Shown: positions 25,894 to 32,805 of the stretch, piece by piece
Numbering within the stretch: position 1 is the first letter of the stretch
Layout: each line of letters begins with the position of its first letter
NCBI RefSeq assembly: GCF_024494655.1
Contig: NZ_JANHDL010000020.1
Span: 1 to 32,925 of the forward strand
Reading direction: 5' to 3'
Source: Halorubrum laminariae
GTDB lineage: Archaea > Halobacteriota > Halobacteria > Halobacteriales > Haloferacaceae
Length of the DNA stretch: 32,925 bases
The notes under the pieces: model-generated
What the model saw: the letters and a program-made list of their open reading frames with translations, nothing else
Told to the model about the DNA's origin: nothing
The model's database searches: none
Made by a program: the position numbers and the translations under genes

Positions 25894-25929
25894 ATGATCT
25901 TAGTCTCCCTACAATTCGCAACAATATAC

Positions 25930-26199
25930 AGGGGCATATTACTTGTGGTCAGCCAAACTCTATGTGTAGATCAGGGGGCTGAGTAAAGGGCATTAGATAT
26001 TAAGGGCCTTTTAGGGCGTTTGATACTGGGTAGTAATTATTCAGGTACGTGCCAAGGGCATAATACCTGTCTCCCCACCAAATAGCAGATTATCAGGTGC
26101 ATAGCAAGGACATTGATAGTTTGTATCCAGTATCCTGCCGCTGAAACAGGGGTTAGTAAAGTGTATCCGATATTAAGGGGCTATTGAGGGGCATTATAC
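25930..26199 (+). repeat. Iteron-like direct repeat array
   Basis: Six copies of a sequence near AAGGGCATTATAC, all in the same direction, begin at 25930, 25986, 26013, 26054, 26106 and 26187. Copies include AGGGGCATATTAC, AAGGGCATAATAC and AGGGGCATTATAC. The second-third and the last copies lie within longer imperfect repeats (about 25977-26026 and 26151-26199, sharing GATATTAAGGG). The 270-base region is AT-rich and has no gene. Possible roles: replication origin, partition site, transfer origin or multi-site operator. Confidence 0.6.
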
Positions 26200-27430
26200 A
26201 CAGCAGCCCCCCAACGACCGCACTAATAGACACGACACCCCCCCACGACCGATGCGAGAGAGAACACGGGGTCCGTCGTGTCACCCCCAACTCGATCCAC
26301 AACGCACCGTCGACGACCGTGGACCGTGGAAACGACGACGCAAAACCCGACACGTCGATCACGCGCAGAACGCGCTCGACACCGCAACACGATCGTCGCC
26401 GTCGACACCAGAAGACGAGCTCGCGCACACTATCAGAAAGCCGAGAGAAACAAACCGTGGACCGTCGCAGTACCACCGCGAACACGAACACACAGAGAGA
26501 CGATCGACGACGTCGCGAACAAGAACACACACGCGTCACACCGCGCGTGCTCGAACCCCGATCGAGAACGTGGACCGTCGCCGTCGACGACGCAGACGAT
26601 GCCCGCACACCGAGTACGAGCTCGCGCTCTCGCATGATGAACCACGACGACGATCAGCCGCGACCACAACGCAACGCGACACAGCTCACAACCGACTCGA
26701 CGACACACGCTGACCGCGCACCATCGCGTTGACCCCCAGTTCGTTGCATACACTTCACTATAGCAATAATCCGGACGTGGGGATGTACCTCAACATCGAC
26801 TCGATCCACGAGTTCGACGCCGTCGATCACGACCGCACCAGCACCGCGAGCAGATCGCGTCGACCGCAGAATGTCCGCGTCGTGTTCGCGAGAGACGACC
26901 GTCGATCGCGTCGCGTTCGCACCGCACGTTGACCGTGGAATCTCGCGCTCTACACCCGCCGTCGATCGTCGTCGTCGCGAGCGTGGATCGTCGCCGTCGA
27001 CGACGCAGATGATGCCCGCGCAGCGAGCCCGAGTCGCACTGACCGACCGACACGAACAGACGCACAGCACGACGCGTCGCGACCACCGCGACACCCGCGC
27101 ACGTCGACGCCGATCCACCGCGCTACACCCGAGTTTTATACAGTAAAAAGTATTCAGTAATAATGCGTACGTGGGGTGTGTGCCTGACACCGTGTTCTCA
27201 CGACGACGATCCCAGCAGAGACACGACCGCAGACAGCACCGCAGTGAGCACTCGTCGCGACCGCCGACAACACCGCGACAGCACCGCGAGAGACGACCGT
27301 CGATCGAGGCGTGCCTACCGCGACAGCACGTCGCCGCGTGGACCGCCGCAGCCGAGCTCGCGTCTCGTCGACAGCGCGTGTGCCGCGCTCTCTCCCACCG
27401 TCGATCGTCGTCGTCGCGAGCGTGACACGA
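26200..27430. repeat. Strand-skewed low-complexity region built of diverged cassettes
   Basis: About 1.2 kb rich in CGTCG, GTCGAC and CGATCG words with very few T on the plus strand (in 27061-27120: 29 C, 16 G, 12 A, 3 T). Repeats run in the same order. The leader AATAATxxxxACGTGGGG occurs at 26765-26782 and 27159-27176. A 22-base exact repeat lies at 26887-26908 and 27285-27306. A 25-base exact repeat lies at 26961-26985 and 27400-27424. A 38-base repeat with two C/T differences lies at 26569-26606 and 26982-27019. Open frames on both strands encode arginine- or cysteine-rich sequence unlike haloarchaeal proteins, so the region is more likely non-coding. Confidence 0.7.
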
Positions 27431-27615
27431 GCAATGAAGAAAACGCCGCGAGACTCACAGATAACCAAGCCGCCCAGATAGAGCTGAACGAGAGCTCGAT
27501 TGAACGTGGCGGAGACGGCATCTTCATTTTCGAAGTCGAAGACGACGACGAAACCACCACGACCTCCCCTCAGAGAACCAGACAGTCAACGGCGAATAAG
27601 ACTAACCGATATTAA
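27163..27615 (+). CDS. Doubtful ORF ending in an acidic segment
   Basis: A 150-codon frame beginning inside the second cassette leader. Its first 85 residues follow the low-complexity cassette (RDRRQHRDSTARDDRRSRRA) and look non-genuine. The last 60 (ENAARLTDNQAAQIELNESS, then IFIFEVEDDDE) have a more protein-like, acidic composition. It might be the remains of a real gene whose 5' part was replaced by cassette sequence, or chance. No family is recognised. Confidence 0.2.
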   Translation: MRTWGVCLTPCSHDDDPSRDTTADSTAVSTRRDRRQHRDSTARDDRRSRRAYRDSTSPRGPPQPSSRLVDSACAALSPTVDRRRRERDTSNEENAARLTDNQAAQIELNESSIERGGDGIFIFEVEDDDETTTTSPQRTRQSTANKTNRY

Positions 27616-27839
27616 AACACGCTCCAGTCCTCTTTTTTCATATGCTTGAGATGGAGATTGCTGGTAAACTACATCTAAATGAGGAGTCCTAGTTTGGTGT
27701 TGACGATCACATTAGAACCATATTGTCTGTGAAAATCGATAGAACACGTATGAGATAGTGTCAATTTATTCATTCAGGGTATAGAATTAAAATATTTGAA
27801 ATCTAGGAGACACTGCCAAATAGAATAGCCGTGTTTTAA
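27612..27839. repeat. AT-rich gap with short inverted repeat
   Basis: TTAAAACACG at 27612-27621 is repeated inverted (CGTGTTTTAA) at 27830-27839. The 208 bases between are AT-rich and contain no gene. The unit resembles a tiny inverted-repeat element, but 10-bp ends alone are weak evidence. Confidence 0.25.
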
Positions 27840-27889
27840 CTACTATTTCAGTTATTCGATCCAACAGAGCAAAACATTGCTTGACCATT

Positions 27890-27950
27890 GACATCCTCCT
27901 CCGCGTGAACGCGGAGGGATCCCGAGCGTGGGAGTTTCAGGTTCGCAACC
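27890..27950 (-). mobile_element. IS1341-type right-end relic, minus orientation
   Basis: The plus strand reads GACATCCTCCTCCGCG..., with a perfect 9-bp hairpin (CCTCCGCGT/ACGCGGAGG, 27898-27917), then GGGATCCCGAGCGTGGGAG and GGTTCGCAACC. Reversed, this is the standard end after a tnpB stop. The 130 bases to the right carry no recognisable tnpB. Confidence 0.55.
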
Positions 27951-28080
27951 ATGACTCCGATTTTTTCTTCGGGAAACGGTGTCCGACCGCTCTTCGTTAG
28001 TGCGCTCTTTCATCACGTGGCATCACTTCTCATGACCGGGACAGAACAGACGCGTCCACTGTGTGTCTGGCCAGTACTGT

Positions 28081-28449
28081 TCATTCTGGGCTCTGAGCCG
28101 GCGTTGAGTCGCTGATCCTGATACCATGCGCGGTTACTCTCGTAGCAACAGCAGATGGAACTGACCATACCGTCTCAGTGGGCACAGTCACCCCATCGAT
28201 CGCGAGACAGACGAGTTTCCCTTGTCCTCGCCGCGCCGCAATGACAAATTCAAACCGACGTGATCGATTGTCAGTCGCAGTCACATGGATCGTTGAGAGC
28301 CCGTTCGCGCTCTCCCACGTTGTCGTGTCGACGACGCTAAGCTCGCCTGCAGGAGTGACAGTAGTCGAGCCACAGGCTGGACAGAACCCTTCGTGCGGGG
28401 CCGTTCCGAGGTACCCGTAATCAGTGTCGCACGCAAAGCAATGTTCCAT
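28081..28449 (-). CDS. Small zinc-ribbon protein downstream of sufB
   Basis: A 122-residue protein. Its N-terminus has a CxxC pair (HCFACDTDYGYLG) and a second pair 17 residues further on (FCPACGST), a four-cysteine zinc ribbon. The remaining 85 residues are beta-rich (STIHVTATDNRSRRFEFVIA) with no known motif. It starts 9 bases after the stop of the next small zinc-finger gene, on the same strand as sufB, so the three are probably one operon. A part in Fe-S or metal handling is suggested only by this context. Confidence 0.65.
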   Translation of the reverse strand: MEHCFACDTDYGYLGTAPHEGFCPACGSTTVTPAGELSVVDTTTWESANGLSTIHVTATDNRSRRFEFVIAARRGQGKLVCLAIDGVTVPTETVWSVPSAVATRVTAHGIRISDSTPAQSPE

Positions 28450-28458
28450 GGTCTGAGA

Positions 28459-28599
28459 CTAGTATCGGTCCATGATCGTCTCTGCAATATGTGCCCGACC
28501 GGAACATGCTGGACAGGCAACTACGTCGCCACCGTCTAACCCGAACACGGTCACAAATTGTTGTGAGACGTGTGCTCCGCAGTGGGCGCACTCCGGCAT
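28459..28599 (-). CDS. 46-residue zinc-finger protein (DUF7563-like)
   Basis: A short gene: MPECAHCGAHVSQQF, then VACPACSGRAHIA and the end TIMDRY. Two CxxC pairs separated by about 23 residues make a single zinc ribbon, as in the haloarchaeal DUF7563 family of very small zinc-finger proteins. The ATG is four bases after the sufB stop and the stop is 9 bases before the next gene, so it is translated from the sufB operon. Such micro-proteins are common in haloarchaea and mostly uncharacterised. Confidence 0.7.
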   Translation of the reverse strand: MPECAHCGAHVSQQFVTVFGLDGGDVVACPACSGRAHIAETIMDRY

Positions 28600-28603
28600 C
28601 GAA

Positions 28604-30034
28604 TTACCCCAGCGAACCCTCCATCTCTAACTCGACGAGCCGGTTCAGCTCGACGGCATACTCGATGGGCAGCTCCTCCGTGATCGGCTCGATGAAGCCC
28701 GAGACGATCATCTGTTTCGCGTCGTCGTCGTCGAGGCCGCGCGACTGCAGGTAGAAGATGTCCTCGTCGCCGATCTTCCCGACGGTCGCCTCGTGGGCGA
28801 CGTCGACCTTCGACTCGTTGATCTCCATGTACGGCATCGTGTCGGAGGTCGACTCGTTGTCGAACATCAGCGCGTCGCACTCCACCGCCGTCGAGGAGTT
28901 CTCGGCGCCGTCCGCGATGTGGACGAGGCCGCGGTAGTTCGTGCGACCGCCGTCCTTCGCGATCGACTTGGACTCGACGGTCGACTTGGTGTCTGGCGCG
29001 TTGTGGTACACCTTCGCGCCGGTGTCGATGTCCTGGCCCTCGCCCGCGAACGCGATGGTGATGTGGTTGTCGGACGCACCGCGGCCCTTCAGGATCGTCG
29101 AGGGGTACAGCATCGTCGCCTTCGACCCCATCGACCCGGAGATCCACTCCATACGCCCGCCTTTCTCGGCGATGGCGCGCTTGGTGTTCAGGTTGTACGT
29201 GTTCTTCGACCAGTTTTGCACCGTGGAGTACTGGACGTGCGCGTCCTCGCCGACGAACACCTCGACGCCGCCGGAGTGGAGGTTGAACGCGGAGTACTTC
29301 GGCGCGGAACACCCCTCGATGTAGTGGACCTCGGAGCCCTCCTCGGCGATGATGAGCGTGTGTTCGAACTGGCCCATCCCCTCGGAGTTCATCCGGAAGT
29401 ACGCCTGCACCGGCATGTCGACGGTGGTATTTTCGGGGACATAGACGAACGAGCCGCCCGACCAGATGGCACCGTGGAGCGCGGCGAACTTGTTGTCACT
29501 CGGGGGGACGCACTTCGTCATGAAGTGCTCACGGACGAGCTCCTCGTGCTCTTGGACGGCCTCATCCATGTTACAGAAGATGACGCCCTTTTTTTCCCAC
29601 CGCTCCTGCATGTTCTGGTAGACGACCTCCGATTCGTACTGCGCGCCGACGCCCGAGAGCGCATTCTTCTCGGCTTCGGGGATGCCTAGCTTGTCGAACG
29701 TGTCTTTGATATCGTCTGGGAGCTCTGTCCAGTCGTCGACGCCGGCGCGGACGTCGACGTCCGGGCGGATGTAGGGAACGATTTCGTCGACGTCGACCTC
29801 GCTCAGGTCCGGCTGTCCGGGCCAGTCGGTCGGCATCGGCATCTCCTGGAACTGCTTGAGCGCGCGCAGGCGGCGCTCCAGCATCCACTCCGGCTCGTCT
29901 TTGTCCTCCGAGATGACGCGGACCGTCTCCTCGGTGAGACCCTTTTCGCTTTTGAAGGCGGACTTCTCCTCCTTCTTGAACTCGAAGCGGGCCTCAGTGT
30001 TCGTCTCTTTGAGATCGTCTTGTTTTGAACTCAT
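28604..30034 (-). CDS. sufB: Fe-S cluster assembly protein SufB
   Basis: Scaffold subunit of the SUF system that builds Fe-S clusters with SufC and SufD in the cytoplasm. The 476-residue length and the whole sequence match SufB: KGLTEETVRVISEDKDEPEW at the start, the beta-helix core (YVPENTTVDMPVQAYFRMNS) and the C-terminal helical bundle. The catalytic cysteine is in VECDALMF (about residue 387), and the conserved HEAT motif (AHEATVGKIGDED) follows, so it should be active. The ATG at 30034 is chosen because a TATA box lies about 25-30 bases upstream. In haloarchaea sufB normally sits with sufC and sufD; here neither is present, so this is probably an extra copy. Confidence 0.93.
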   Translation of the reverse strand: MSSKQDDLKETNTEARFEFKKEEKSAFKSEKGLTEETVRVISEDKDEPEWMLERRLRALKQFQEMPMPTDWPGQPDLSEVDVDEIVPYIRPDVDVRAGVDDWTELPDDIKDTFDKLGIPEAEKNALSGVGAQYESEVVYQNMQERWEKKGVIFCNMDEAVQEHEELVREHFMTKCVPPSDNKFAALHGAIWSGGSFVYVPENTTVDMPVQAYFRMNSEGMGQFEHTLIIAEEGSEVHYIEGCSAPKYSAFNLHSGGVEVFVGEDAHVQYSTVQNWSKNTYNLNTKRAIAEKGGRMEWISGSMGSKATMLYPSTILKGRGASDNHITIAFAGEGQDIDTGAKVYHNAPDTKSTVESKSIAKDGGRTNYRGLVHIADGAENSSTAVECDALMFDNESTSDTMPYMEINESKVDVAHEATVGKIGDEDIFYLQSRGLDDDDAKQMIVSGFIEPITEELPIEYAVELNRLVELEMEGSLG

Positions 30035-30058
30035 CAAAGTATTCTTCTGAGACTACGA

Positions 30059-30064
30059 ATATAA
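30059..30064 (-). promoter_or_regulatory. TATA box of sufB
   Basis: TTATAT on the minus strand ends about 25 bases before the ATG at 30034, typical of a leaderless haloarchaeal transcript. Confidence 0.55.
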
Positions 30065-30197
30065 GTGTGGTGCGCTGGAATACTCTTTAGTAACTTATAG
30101 TGGTTTCTTTAACGAAAGAGAATAACCTTACATAATTTAATTCAGTTCCACTATCCAGTAGAATTTAATATGTAGTGAAAGGGGGATTGCATGAACC

Positions 30198-30220
30198 GTC
30201 TCGGGATCAAGCCCCGAGAC
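30198..30220. terminator. Strong stem-loop between sufB and the 98-residue gene
   Basis: A perfect 8-bp stem, GTCTCGGG/CCCGAGAC, with a 7-base loop, lies 37 bases beyond the stop of the minus-strand gene at 30257. It may be its terminator, or the end structure of an IS200/IS605-type element, which often carries such hairpins. Confidence 0.35.
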
Positions 30221-30256
30221 ACCCGGCCTGCCCCGCCTGTAGAAACAGTATCATCG

Positions 30257-30553
30257 TCACTCGTTAGCAAGAACGACTCGACAGCACTGGATGGCCGCTT
30301 CGATGTGGCGGTCGGCGACGGTGTCGTCAGTTTTGTCAGCCGATTCAAGCAGTGTAGCAACTTGTCGAACCCGTTTTTGTCTGGTTTGCGTGTCAAGATC
30401 GTCACTAGTAGCATCGTGGGCGACGGCTTCAGCCTCTCCGAGCCAGCGGTTCGTCGCTGGCGGGACTGGGCGATCTGCGGTCGCAGTGAGATGGGTCGCC
30501 AGTGCGTCGGCCGCAGCCCGCGGATCGGTTGGAATATCGATTTCGTCCGTCAT
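30257..30553 (-). CDS. Conserved-looking small hypothetical protein
   Basis: A 98-residue helical, soluble, acidic protein (MTDEIDIPTDPRAAADALAT, ending AAIQCCRVVLANE). The ATG at 30553 is preferred because the longer frame to 30595 runs towards IS-like sequence. Heptad-like spacing suggests a helical bundle; no family is recognised. Neighbouring genes on either side are separated by intergenic or IS-derived sequence, so it appears monocistronic. Confidence 0.6.
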   Translation of the reverse strand: MTDEIDIPTDPRAAADALATHLTATADRPVPPATNRWLGEAEAVAHDATSDDLDTQTRQKRVRQVATLLESADKTDDTVADRHIEAAIQCCRVVLANE

Positions 30554-30609
30554 TGTTGGTGTATTGGCACCCACTGTGAAGAATTGTTGCGCCAAGTTAT
30601 GTTCCGGGG

Positions 30610-30626
30610 CTCTGTTGAAATCCTTA
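30610..30626 (+). repeat. IS6-like terminal inverted repeat
   Basis: GGCTCTGTTGAAATCCT is identical to the outer 17 bases of the unit at 12483. The following bases also resemble it (GGTTGTGGTCAGTACAGG here, GGTTGCGACCAATACAGG there). It lies upstream of the TauE/SafE gene, with an IS6 transposase remnant beyond that gene. No inverted partner is seen. Confidence 0.6.
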
Positions 30627-30791
30627 GAAAGTGATAGATTCTGCCCCGGTTGTGGTCAGTACAGGGAACTCACGAATCACTCGGTGTAGGTTGTATGGTA
30701 TCCAGTGTCGGGAATATTTGGTAATCTTTGGACAAGACTCGTTCGAGAGACACACCAGACGACACAAACCCGTACGCAACCGAGAGCGACT

Positions 30792-31592
30792 ATGATCGGG
30801 TCGCTCCTCCGGATTGACGTCGTACTCTTCGTTCTCATCGGCGTGCTGGGCGGCGCACACTGTATTGGGATGTGTGGGCCGTTAGTGACAATGTACTCGA
30901 AGCAGATGACGCCGCAGCCTGACGGCGGGACGGTGACAGCCAACGACGGGCATGCCGGTCATCTCACGACCTACGAGGTTCGCCAGCACTTCCTGTTCAA
31001 CGTCGGCCGGGCGACGACGTACGCAATTCTCGGGGCCCTCTTCGGTGCGCTTGGGAGCGCCGTGTTCGTCACGGCTGACCAGCTGACACCGATCGCTGAC
31101 CTCCTGCGAGGTGTTGTCGGTCTTGCGGTCGGAGGGTTCATTGTGGCGACGGGCGTTCGGTATGTCATTGGTGGAAGCGGAGGCGATATTCGTATTCCTG
31201 GCGTCCAGCGCGTCACGTCGTGGCTCGCAACGAGAGTTCACCGACACGTGAACAGCCCGAGTATTGTCGGTCTCGGCGCCGTCCACGCGTTTCTCCCCTG
31301 CCCGATGCTGTATCCCGCGTATCTGTTTGCCTTCGCGAGTGGCTCCCCGACCACCGGTGGAATCGCTCTCGGTGCCCTTGGCATTGGGACAATTCCGGCA
31401 GTTTTCCTCTATGGGACCATTATTCAGTCGATTGACGTTGCCCACCGGCGAGGCGTTCATCGGCTACTCGGCGTGGTGTTCGTCGTGCTGGGGTACGTGC
31501 TGTTCGCGCACGGACTGATGGCACTCGGAGTTCACCTCCCACATCCGATGTTCCCGCATTACCAGCCTCTTGGGGGCGCGATGGGGCACTGA
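30792..31592 (+). CDS. TauE/SafE (sulfite exporter-type) family membrane protein
   Basis: A 266-residue membrane protein with about six helices. The motif GGAHCIGMCGPLV near the start and HAFLPCPMLYPAYLFAFASG in the second half are characteristic of the subgroup usually annotated sulfite exporter TauE/SafE or DsbD-like, often found with copper-ATPase and cytochrome-oxidase assembly genes. The paired cysteines (C-x3-C in CIGMC, and LPCP) may bind metal or do redox chemistry. A histidine-rich tail (HLPHPMFPHYQPLG, ending GH) also hints at metal. The ATG at 30792 is chosen over 30705 because the added 29 residues are polar and outside the family. Flanked by IS6-like sequence on both sides. Confidence 0.75.
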   Translation: MIGSLLRIDVVLFVLIGVLGGAHCIGMCGPLVTMYSKQMTPQPDGGTVTANDGHAGHLTTYEVRQHFLFNVGRATTYAILGALFGALGSAVFVTADQLTPIADLLRGVVGLAVGGFIVATGVRYVIGGSGGDIRIPGVQRVTSWLATRVHRHVNSPSIVGLGAVHAFLPCPMLYPAYLFAFASGSPTTGGIALGALGIGTIPAVFLYGTIIQSIDVAHRRGVHRLLGVVFVVLGYVLFAHGLMALGVHLPHPMFPHYQPLGGAMGH

Positions 31593-31651
31593 CCAAGCAC
31601 TGGATCCTTTTTTGGCTCGATATCGGCGACGGGCTCCAGTCAACAACGACG

Positions 31652-31846
31652 ATGCGGAAAACGACGGTAGCTGGTCTCCCTGACCCCACAGTGTTTCTCT
31701 GCGATCTCAGAGAGAAACACCACGTTGACAACGCGCTCTTTCTCGTTGATGCTGGCGGACATCTCACATCTGCGTTCTCACGAACCTCGCTCCGATTTCA
31801 AATCACTCGTCATGGAAATCGAAATGCTGTCGAACGTGTCTTTTGA
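31652..31846 (+). pseudogene. IS6 family transposase remnant
   Basis: Sixty-four codons recognisable as the DDE-domain region of a haloarchaeal IS6 transposase: VDNALFLVDAGGHL carries the second catalytic aspartate region, and HGNRNAVERVF holds the glutamate of the DDE triad. The N-terminal HTH, the first aspartate and the C-terminus are missing. Together with the terminal repeat at 30610 this shows that an IS6 element was here and lost most of its gene. Confidence 0.75.
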
Positions 31847-31970
31847 GAAGTAAAATGGCGAACGCCTTCATTTTTAAATACGTTCAGAAACGCAGAGTCG
31901 GCGGCGGCAGAATCGTGGCTCCGAACCTTCGCCGTCTGCTGGAACCGATACTTAAATTAACACGACCATG

Positions 31971-32378
31971 TCAATCGCTTGTGCTGATATACAAATAAAC
32001 CGATAGGATCACAAGGAAAGCTTCCGCAACTTTCGTGATGGTGACAATTGGATTAATTGTTCCGTTCATGTAGAACGCTTCGACCCCCCAACCCTGGAAC
32101 GGGAACAGCGCAAGGATTGTCACTAATGAGTACACTGCAGCCGCGAGAAAAAACGAGCGTCGCCAGAACCGGGTGGAATACAGTGCTGCTCCGCCGAGGA
32201 AACCAAGTCCGTTGAGGACGAAGAGGACCGCCAGCACAACGCTCATCTCAATAGCCCGTGTCGTCGCCACGAGATGAATGATTCCCGTAATGAAAGCCAA
32301 AAGAATTGCCACATACCCGACCGGTTCCGACGGCCACTGAATAATACTGTTCGACTCTGTTGTATGGTTTGTACCCAT
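31971..32378 (-). CDS. Four-helix membrane protein (DUF7475-like)
   Basis: A 135-residue integral membrane protein with four hydrophobic helices (GYVAILLAFITGIIHLVATT, MSVVLAVLFVLNGLGFLGGA and two more). It resembles haloarchaeal small membrane proteins of the DUF7475 type; this is a resemblance, not a certainty. The ATG at 32378 is taken instead of the upstream GTG because the TATA box is placed exactly for it. Apparently monocistronic. Function unknown. Confidence 0.7.
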   Translation of the reverse strand: MGTNHTTESNSIIQWPSEPVGYVAILLAFITGIIHLVATTRAIEMSVVLAVLFVLNGLGFLGGAALYSTRFWRRSFFLAAAVYSLVTILALFPFQGWGVEAFYMNGTINPIVTITKVAEAFLVILSVYLYISTSD

Positions 32379-32397
32379 GAGCACAATACCATTCGAG

Positions 32398-32406
32398 TAT
32401 ATAAAA
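32398..32406 (-). promoter_or_regulatory. TATA box of the four-helix membrane gene
   Basis: TTTTATATA on the minus strand is centred about 24 bases before the ATG at 32378, so the transcript would be leaderless or nearly so. Confidence 0.6.
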
Positions 32407-32497
32407 GGTTACACGCTTATATAGGAACATGGGAATCGGCTGTCAGGGGATTCAAACTTCATTTCGAACAGATAGCTGTTTCAGAGATTAACCTCCG

Positions 32498-32722
32498 CTA
32501 ACAGCAGCCGTCGTCGTCGCCACCGCAGACGCTGCCGTAGTCGATTCCGGTCTCGTCGCCGATGGCCTCGTTACACTGCATCACCATCGTGGGGAAAGCG
32601 AACTCCGAAGAGGACTTTTTGGCCGCTGCGAGCTCTTCACCGAGCGCCTCGGCGGCCGCAACGACCTCGTCGTCCGTCACTTCGGATTCGCTGGCGTCCT
32701 GATCGGAAGCGCTCAACAGCAC
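32498..32722 (-). CDS. Small CC-tailed protein, possibly YlbF-derived
   Basis: A 74-residue acidic protein ending GSVCGGDDDGCC. Its C-terminal half (CNEAIGDETGIDYG) resembles the tail of the fragment just upstream (ANDAISDEIGEEFA, also ending GGGCC), and both recall the C-terminus of haloarchaeal YlbF-type proteins. A GTG at 32722 or a TTG at 32716 could start it; the latter overlaps the preceding stop (TTGA), a coupled arrangement. The cysteine tail could bind a metal. It is probably a truncated paralogue in tandem. Confidence 0.5.
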   Translation of the reverse strand: MLLSASDQDASESEVTDDEVVAAAEALGEELAAAKKSSSEFAFPTMVMQCNEAIGDETGIDYGSVCGGDDDGCC

Positions 32723-32805
32723 CCACCTCCGGTGGACCGCGCGAACTCCTCGCCGATCTCGTCGCTGATGGCGTCGTTCGCCCGCTGGAGCAGTTCAACT
32801 ATAGT
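32713..32805 (-). pseudogene. C-terminal fragment of a YlbF-like gene cut by IS630
   Basis: The frame reads VELLQRANDAISDEIGEEFA, then RSTGGGCC and stops. It has no start codon and runs into the end of the IS630 element at a TA dinucleotide near 32800, so the gene is interrupted there. The remainder should lie beyond the element, outside this window. The YlbF label rests on the tail only. Confidence 0.5.

Noticed and set aside
26141..26153. CTGAAACAGGGG as an origin recognition box
   Set aside because: It resembles the GAAAC..GGGG core of haloarchaeal ORBs, but it is a single copy without the other half and there is no orc1/cdc6 gene nearby.
26184..26732. Overlapping frames of 100-180 codons on both strands in the skewed region
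   Set aside because: Composition (Arg/Thr/Ser on plus; Cys/Val/Arg on minus) is unlike every real gene here, and frames are not maintained between repeat cassettes. A short stretch (CAGIVCVVDGD / CAGIICVVDGD, minus) is similar between cassettes, but the DNA is equally conserved, so it is not evidence of coding.
25930..27430. CRISPR array
   Set aside because: Repeat units are short and imperfect or long and diverged. Spacing is irregular (26 to 81 bases in the array), with no uniform repeat-spacer alternation and no cas genes.
28793..29689. Open frame of 298 codons, plus strand
   Set aside because: Antisense to sufB, whose identity is secure. Composition (V, R, D, L rich) is an antisense artefact.
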